Shown here: piece after piece, positions 58,640-64,000 of the stretch | Layout of the letters: the number at the start of each line of letters is the position of its first letter | Numbering within the stretch: the stretch's first letter is position 1 | Assembly: GCA_022495995.1 (NCBI GenBank) | Contig: JAFEMH010007511.1 | Span: 22,925 to 86,924, forward strand | Source of the DNA: Adenophora triphylla var. japonica | Lineage: Eukaryota > Streptophyta > Magnoliopsida > Asterales > Campanulaceae | DNA length: 64,000 nt | Direction of reading: 5' to 3' | Made by a program: the position numbers and the translations under genes | Notes under the pieces: generated by a model | Told to the model about the DNA's origin: nothing | The model's database searches: none | The model's input: only the letters and a program-made list of their open reading frames with translations

Positions 58640-60000
58640 AAAGATCCGGCATCTTTCGCGGGGCTGAGGTGTCTCGCCGTTTGTTTTCGCATTCGTAGAG
58701 TCGCCACGCCGTTTTTATTAAGCCCAAAACATTGAAAAAGCACGCTTAAAGATAATTTTAAACCGTTTTTGTGTGATGAGATTTTGAGTTCGAGGTCGAT
58801 GACTCCCGGAAGAGAATATTAGAATATTAGAGCTCACCCGAGTAGCCTCGTAAAAACGAGTCTTTCTGATACCCCTAATATCCTTTAAATGTCAGGTGTG
58901 TGTGTGTGTGTGCTTTTTAAAATGCATGTCAGTATCGGATGTCTACATTGTATGCTATGTATGGAAATGTATTGAAATAGTATAGGAAGGAAGCCTTACC
59001 AATGTTGGTTCGTGTCTCGTCTTCCGCCTGGGAATGGTGTTTGAGGTCGGAGAACCGCTCCGTCACGGATCGGATTGCTTCGGGAGATGCCAATGTCCGC
59101 GACGAGTTTTGGCGTGAGTTGAGGTTGTAGGCTGCGTTGCGGCGCAGGTTCGGCGTGCGTGGGGATCGCGGGATCACTCGGCAGAGGTTCCGGCGTGCGT
59201 TGTGGTGGCGTGAGTCACTGCGCAGAGCTTCGGCGTGGGTGGGATCGTCGGTTTGACTCGGAAAGAGCCTAGGACACCGTGAAAGACTGTAGTGCAAGGC
59301 CTCTGAGTACCACGAGGGGCCTCGCAGTACCTCGAAAGTGCCTGGGCAGCGCGGAGCGTTTCTGAGCGCTCTGGGAGGCTTCTGAGCACCACAAGGGAGC
59401 TCAAGGCCTCTAAGGATCCGAAAGGGGCCGGGAGTGCCTCAAGAGGACTTAGAGGGGAGCCAAGGCTAAGGGAGGAAGAGAGAAGAGGGAAGTGTGTCAA
59501 ATGAGGAGGGGGAGCCCTCTATTTATAGTAAAAATTTCTAGAGAGCAAAGAGGTCCGTACGGACCTTCTTGGTTATCCGTAATTTTGGATTTCCTCGATT
59601 TGAGGGAATCTCGCAATGATGGAGAATATTCTCGAATGATGGTGTTCCCCGAGCAATAAGGTCCGCACGACCATCTTGCATGCAAAGAGGTCCGCACGGG
59701 ACCAACTCGCAGGAAGTAATCATTTTCCCCGATTTGAGGGAATATTGTGGACTTTAAGGGATTTAGTAATCATTGAAACAAAGAGGTCCGTACGACCTTA
59801 ATTGCTTTTCCGATTTTCTTCGAAAATTCCTCAAAAGGTCCTTTTGTCCCTTTTTATCCTGCAAAGCGCTCCTCCCTTGGCCTGGGTGGGGCTCTGAGAG
59901 GGTTTTGAGAGGGTTTTGAGTGCCGAGGTCTCCGAGACTGCGTTGATGAGTCCGCCGTGCTTCCTGTGTGTTTGAAAGGGGGTGATCCAGATTGGGGTAC
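58640..60000 (-). repeat. Inverted LTR-like block related to 52.1-52.4 kb
   Basis: Read on the minus strand, 58930 down to 58690 gives (AC)n, ACTCGTTTTTACGAGGC, CGGGTG and GGCGTGGCGACTC, the same order as 52141-52318 on the plus strand. A minus-strand TATA (CTATAAATAGAGGG, 59529-59516) follows the pattern of the left LTR. The block therefore belongs to a related element in the opposite orientation to the integrase that precedes it. Confidence 0.6.
59551..59800. repeat. AGGTCCGTACGGACCT palindromes upstream of the inverted TATA
   Basis: A perfect 16-bp palindrome at 59551-59566 and three decayed copies (about 59661, 59690, 59782), each preceded by an AAAGAGG-like lead. They lie just upstream of the minus-strand TATA. 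Confidence 0.75.
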
Positions 60001-60079
60001 TTACGTAAGCCCCTCGACGACGTCACTTATGAAAGAAGTGGGGTCGCCGATAAGATAAGGGTCCTAACTGGATCGCGTG

Positions 60080-60420
60080 GCCGGGAGAGGAAGTGACCCA
60101 GTGCAGAGGGTCAATGCGAGGACGTGGCGGTGTCCTTTGTGTGACCGCTAGGTCATCAATAGGCCGGACCCCGCGATAGGATTCCTACGTATCCCCGGCG
60201 GGAATCAAGCCCGGCCGTAGTTCTGGGTGTGCAAGGGTGAGTGTTTTGTGAATGCGGGCGTGGTGGTGCCCCGTGTCAGGCAAGTGACCGCCGAGGCCGG
60301 TGGTAAGGACGTGGTGGTGTCCCGGGTGACCGCATGGAGTCGACGGGAAGGACGTGGTGGTGTCCCAGGTGTGGTGACCGCCGAGGTCAATTGTGGAGGA
60401 CACGGTAGCGTCCCCGGGAT
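60080..60420. repeat. GC-rich minisatellite 1
   Basis: Imperfect units around GAGGACGTGGTGGTGTCCCGG + GTGACCGC, about four copies. TTCCTACGTATCCCCGG sits inside. Confidence 0.6.
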
Positions 60421-60489
60421 GGAAATTTTACGATTTTCCTAATCGGGTGGTTTAAGGCCTTCCGGGCCTGAGATAGAGTGAGGACCTCG

Positions 60490-60820
60490 AATCGTCTTCG
60501 ACATGGGCGGCTGGTGCCACGCCGGGAGGACTTTGAATCGTCATCCGGCGGCGGCTGGTGCCACGCCGGAGGACTTCTGACCGTCATCCGCGGCGGCGCT
60601 GGTGCCACGCCGGAGGACTTTTAATCGTCATCCGCGGCGGTTTGATGTGATGCGCGAGGACTTTGAATCGTCTTCTAGCCGCAGCTATGTAATGCGCGAG
60701 GACTTTGAATCGTCTTCTAGCCGCTGATGTAATGCGCGAGGACTTCGAATCGTCTTCTAGCCGCAGCTTGATGTAATGCGCGAGGACTTTGAATCGTCTT
60801 CTAGCCGCATTAGTGGAGGC
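60490..60820. repeat. GC-rich minisatellite 2
   Basis: About seven units of GAGGACTTTGAATCGTCTTC + TAGCCGC or a GGTGCCACGCC variant, roughly 42-55 bp each. The first half has the GGTGCCACGCC form and the second half the ATGTAATGCGC form, so two subfamilies are joined. Confidence 0.85.
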
Positions 60821-61589
60821 GTGGCCGCCTTGTGCTTCGAGAGGCGTAGATGCCTCAGGATGTTGAGTGTAAGGTCGGGACTTACGATGATCGCCGAGGC
60901 TTCGAGCCGTCGTTGAAGGGCAAGGATTGACGGGCCGACGATTGCTTCACCATTTGGCGTTTGGGAGGCGCTTTCGTGCCTGGGACTTGTACTCGGAGGT
61001 GTTGGCTCCTTCGCGTGCTTGTTTTGCCGCTGAGCGGGCAAGGATGATGAAGGTGCAGCTGGGATATGGGCCCCGTATGACTTCCCTTTCGACTTGTCGG
61101 GGAGGAGCTCGGCTTACATTTTCGATGGCCTTCCGCGTCGCTTATGCTTGCCGCTGGAAGTGGGCGAAGTTCGGCTTACATCCGACTCCGCCGGTGCTTG
61201 AATTGGTCAGATGCGTGACCTTGTAGGGCCCTTTCTGCTTGGGAAGACATTCTTGATCCTCTAGTGCCGAGATCCCGCTGAGCGCGTTTCAGGCTCTTGC
61301 ACCAGGCTGGCCAGTCGTCGCTGAATGCCGCTCTCGGGAGGCGTCTGCAGCTCTCGATGGCCTTCGTGGCTGAGGTGTCAGCTCAGTTCTTCTTGAATCT
61401 TCAGCCGTCAGCTGTCTCGGCCTGGAATGGGCCGTCTCGCCGTGTCTTGCGATTCGTGGCCTACGTCGACGGTCAAGTTGGTTGGCCCTTCTTGAATTGG
61501 GCGAGGTCCGTGAGCGCGGTGGTTGACACTTTGGCCGCTGAAAGTGCGAGGACCATTTTACGCTGATGGCCGGCAGGGCCGACCGTCGG

Positions 61590-62620
61590 GCTGGCGAGGT
61601 CCTAAAGGTCTTACAGCTACGCTGCGGCCGAATTGCCGCTGGCGGCGAGGGGGTCCTGCCTCTAGCTTGGACGGCTCTTCCTGGTGGTTGATTCTCGCCG
61701 CGTTGAAGCTGTGGCGAGGTCCGGCTCTTACGCTTTGACTACGCCGGTGGTTGCTAATTGCTGGGTTGATGTGGCGAGGACCTGGGCTCTTACGTTGACG
61801 GCCGGTGGTTGAATTGCCGCTGGAGCTGTGGCAGTGCAGGACCGGGAGTCCCACGCCGACTACTGGCTGGCGGTTGAGTTCAATTGCCGCTGAGCTGGGC
61901 GAGGACCTGGTCTTTACGCGCTGATGGCCGGTGGATTGAATCGGGCCGCTGAGGTGGGCGAGGACTGGTTCTTACGCGACACTGACGGCCGGGATTGAAT
62001 TGCCGTTGAAGTCAGGGCGAGGACCGGCTCTTACGCTTGACGGCCGGTGGCTGAATTGCCGCGCGCACGGGCGAGGTCCTGCCTTACGCTCGACGTCGCC
62101 GGTGTGTTGATTTGCCGCTGGAAGTGGGCGGAGGTCCGGTCTCTACGTCGACGGCCGGTGGTTGAATTGCCGGCTGAAGTGGCGAGGACCGGGTCTTACG
62201 CTGACGGCCGGGATTGAATCTGCCGCTGAAGCCGGGCGAGACCGGTGTCTGGCGCCACGCCTCGATCGGCCGCGTGGGATTGAAGGTTGGTATGCCAGGT
62301 CCGGTCTGGGCGGGCGAGGTCCTGGCTCTTACGCCTTGACGGCTGCTAGCGGGCGAGGTCCGTGCCTGAAGGCTGCGGCGACGGCCTCCGAGTTTGAATT
62401 GCCGTTTGACGGCTCTGGTCTGAATTGTCTTACGTTGATGGCCTGAGTAGGACGATTTTACGCCTTACGGCCGCGGATAGAGTGCCGGGCCTAAGCTGCT
62501 GGCCCTACGTCCGGGCTTTTACGCTTGACGGGGACCGCAGGTGGAGCATTGCTGACGTTGAGGTGCGAGGACCCGTCTTACGTTGATGGCTGCGCTGGAA
62601 GGCGAGGCCGGCGGTCTTGC
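61590..62620. repeat. GC-rich minisatellite 3
   Basis: Over ten imperfect units of about 65-80 bp with the order GGCGAGGACCGG, CTCTTACGCTGACGGCCGG, TGGTTGAATTGCCGCTG. Frequent one- or two-base indels between units. Short ORFs here are repeat artefacts. Confidence 0.85.
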
Positions 62621-64000
62621 CGTGACTGGTGATGAGGGCGAGGATGAAGCTCCACATTTTTGATTGCCATGCGACAAACCATGGCGAAGATGCCGCTGGG
62701 CTTTCACTTGTGATGTCATGCATCTCTGGGAGAGAGCGGGCCCTTCTTTCCTGGGCAAAGATGGGCCCCACATGAGCTTCCCGTGGGTTCGAGGGACCCT
62801 CCCTTTTGGATGCTTGACTCCCTTGACATGGACGTGTCTCGACTTTCGAGAGGTACCTTTGGCCGTGTCGGCTCTGCCGAGGAGTTCATTTTGTATGAGA
62901 GAGGAGTACGGGCCTTTCGTGGAGGAGGAAGCCTGAGACGCGCAGTAATCGGCGAGGAGAGAGGGTAGGCACGGCCCGCAGCTCCCGCAGGTTCCTGGCT
63001 ATGCCCGGGATCTGGATTTCACTGGTACGTCCCGCTGGGACGCGGATCACCGAGGAGTGCAGTGGTGTTTCGTACTGCTGCCCCAGCAGTGCTCCCCGGC
63101 CGCATATAGATACTGCTGGATCCCGACAGATCAGCAGTGTAGGCCGACTCTTTTCCATCTTGGCATCCCTTCTCGTATTTTTCTTTTTGTTGTTGAGTAT
63201 AACCTGTGATTGGCTTTGCAAGCGTTTCCTTTGGTCAGCTTGTTGGTGCAGTCCTGGGGGAGAGCCTACGTATATGCCGACTCGCCGTTACAAGTGGGCG
63301 ACGAGGTCGTTGCGCGAAGAAGATGGCTTCAAGATGCATGACTTGGCTACTGCTCGCGACGCGTGCCACGGCGTGGCGAGCCTATGCGCGCGCCTTCGAG
63401 GCACTCAGAGAAGTGCTCCTCCGCCTAGAGCCGAGCCGGAGCCGCAGCCTAGAGGGACTCTTTGAGGGGCGGCATAAAGCATGGATGCCGTGAGGACATC
63501 TTCTGAGCCGCAAAGTGGCCTTCTGAGGGAGCAGCCCTTTTATCGCCTCATGCCTCCCGCATATTATGCGCACAGTGGTGAGGGGTTCCTCGTGAGCCTT
63601 CTTTCTTTGATCCTTTCGCCAAACAAGTGATTTGATCCCCTTTTCCCGAGTACTTTTCGTGGGAGGCTTCTCCCTGGCGGGTGCCTCTGTATTCCGACGA
63701 CGCAGGATGTGATCGGGCGAGTTCGCCGGGATTCCCTGTGACTTTTCTTTGGAGGACCCTCAGCGAGGATGATGATGCCGAGGACTCCGATTTCAGTATT
63801 CATTTGCTTTCCCCTCTTTTCATATCCCTCCTTTTTTTTGTTTAGGCAAACGTACATTTATGGGTACCTGTAATAAAACACATACTTATTTGCAATGGCA
63901 AACAAAGATTTTTTATTTTAAGATGTAATGTCTTTTTTTGGTAGATTCCTGGATTTGTCCTAGAAATATTGTTGCTATTATTATTTTTTTTATTTTGTGC
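62621..64000. other. GC-rich then AT-rich end of the window, nothing recognised
   Basis: Several ORFs under 155 codons (for example 63001-63465) have no similarity I recognise and sit in the same indel-rich GC context. From about 63800 the base composition drops back to AT-rich, which may mark an element border. Confidence 0.4.

Noticed and set aside
63001..63465. 154-codon ORF near the right edge
   Set aside because: GC-rich context yields long chance ORFs on all frames; no similarity recognised.

Overview
This window is nuclear DNA from a flowering plant, almost certainly a eudicot. It is AT-rich and intron-bearing, and full of plant-type transposons: Helitrons with plant RepHel genes, Stowaway MITEs, hAT and Harbinger elements, Ty1/copia, and Ty3/gypsy of the Tat/Ogre type. 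Host-gene fragments include a ureide permease, a family found in plants. I cannot name the species. I found no intact ordinary host gene, no tRNA or rRNA gene, and no CRISPR array. Nearly everything recognisable is a mobile element or a host-gene fragment carried by one.

Left third (about 1 to 20 kb): three Helitrons, all on the minus strand, appear to lie head to tail with touching ends. The first (H0) has its 5' end at 5039 and carries a broken ureide permease gene. The second (H1, 5040-13667) is autonomous-looking. Its RepHel gene reads open across three exons (1572 codons), and it also carries antisense fragments of a CNOT9/Rcd1-like gene and a beta-galactosidase gene. The third (H2, 13668-16717) is an internally deleted relative that shares H1's last ~860 bp. 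Downstream of the RepHel stop, H1 and H2 both keep a pair of phase-0 exons ending in a matching acidic tail (VTDVKxEPxD-stop). I regard these as the most interesting coding signal in the window. TA microsatellites and a 555-bp tandem duplication of a Helitron-like 3' end follow.

Middle (20 to 45 kb): a decayed full-length Ty1/copia element (20626-25786), Stowaway MITEs, a fold-back element built on GGATATCC, a short nonautonomous Helitron (27920-29367), and a 13.4-kb Ty3/gypsy Tat-type element on the minus strand (30005-43398). The Tat element has dual RNase H domains and a spliced antisense gene with its own TATA box. Its protease-to-RT linker is split by a hAT element (39162-40248) that itself carries a fibrillin/PAP gene fragment. 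A second Helitron relative with a Stowaway in its 5' end follows.

Right third (45 to 64 kb): a Harbinger-type element swollen by about 860 bp of ATT repeat, a hAT-like element, LTR-like sequence, a 759-bp hAT element with a perfect 8-bp target duplication, and a heavily decayed plus-strand Tat/Ogre-like gypsy element. An inverted related LTR and a GC-rich tract of three successive minisatellites follow.

A pattern runs across the whole window. At least six unrelated elements carry arrays of short palindromes with different cores (TTTCGTGT/ACACGAAA, TGGGCG-AC-CGCCCA, GGATATCC, GCTCGGCCGAGC, GGCACGA-G-TCGTGCC, AGGTCCGTACGGACCT), several of them near LTR promoters.
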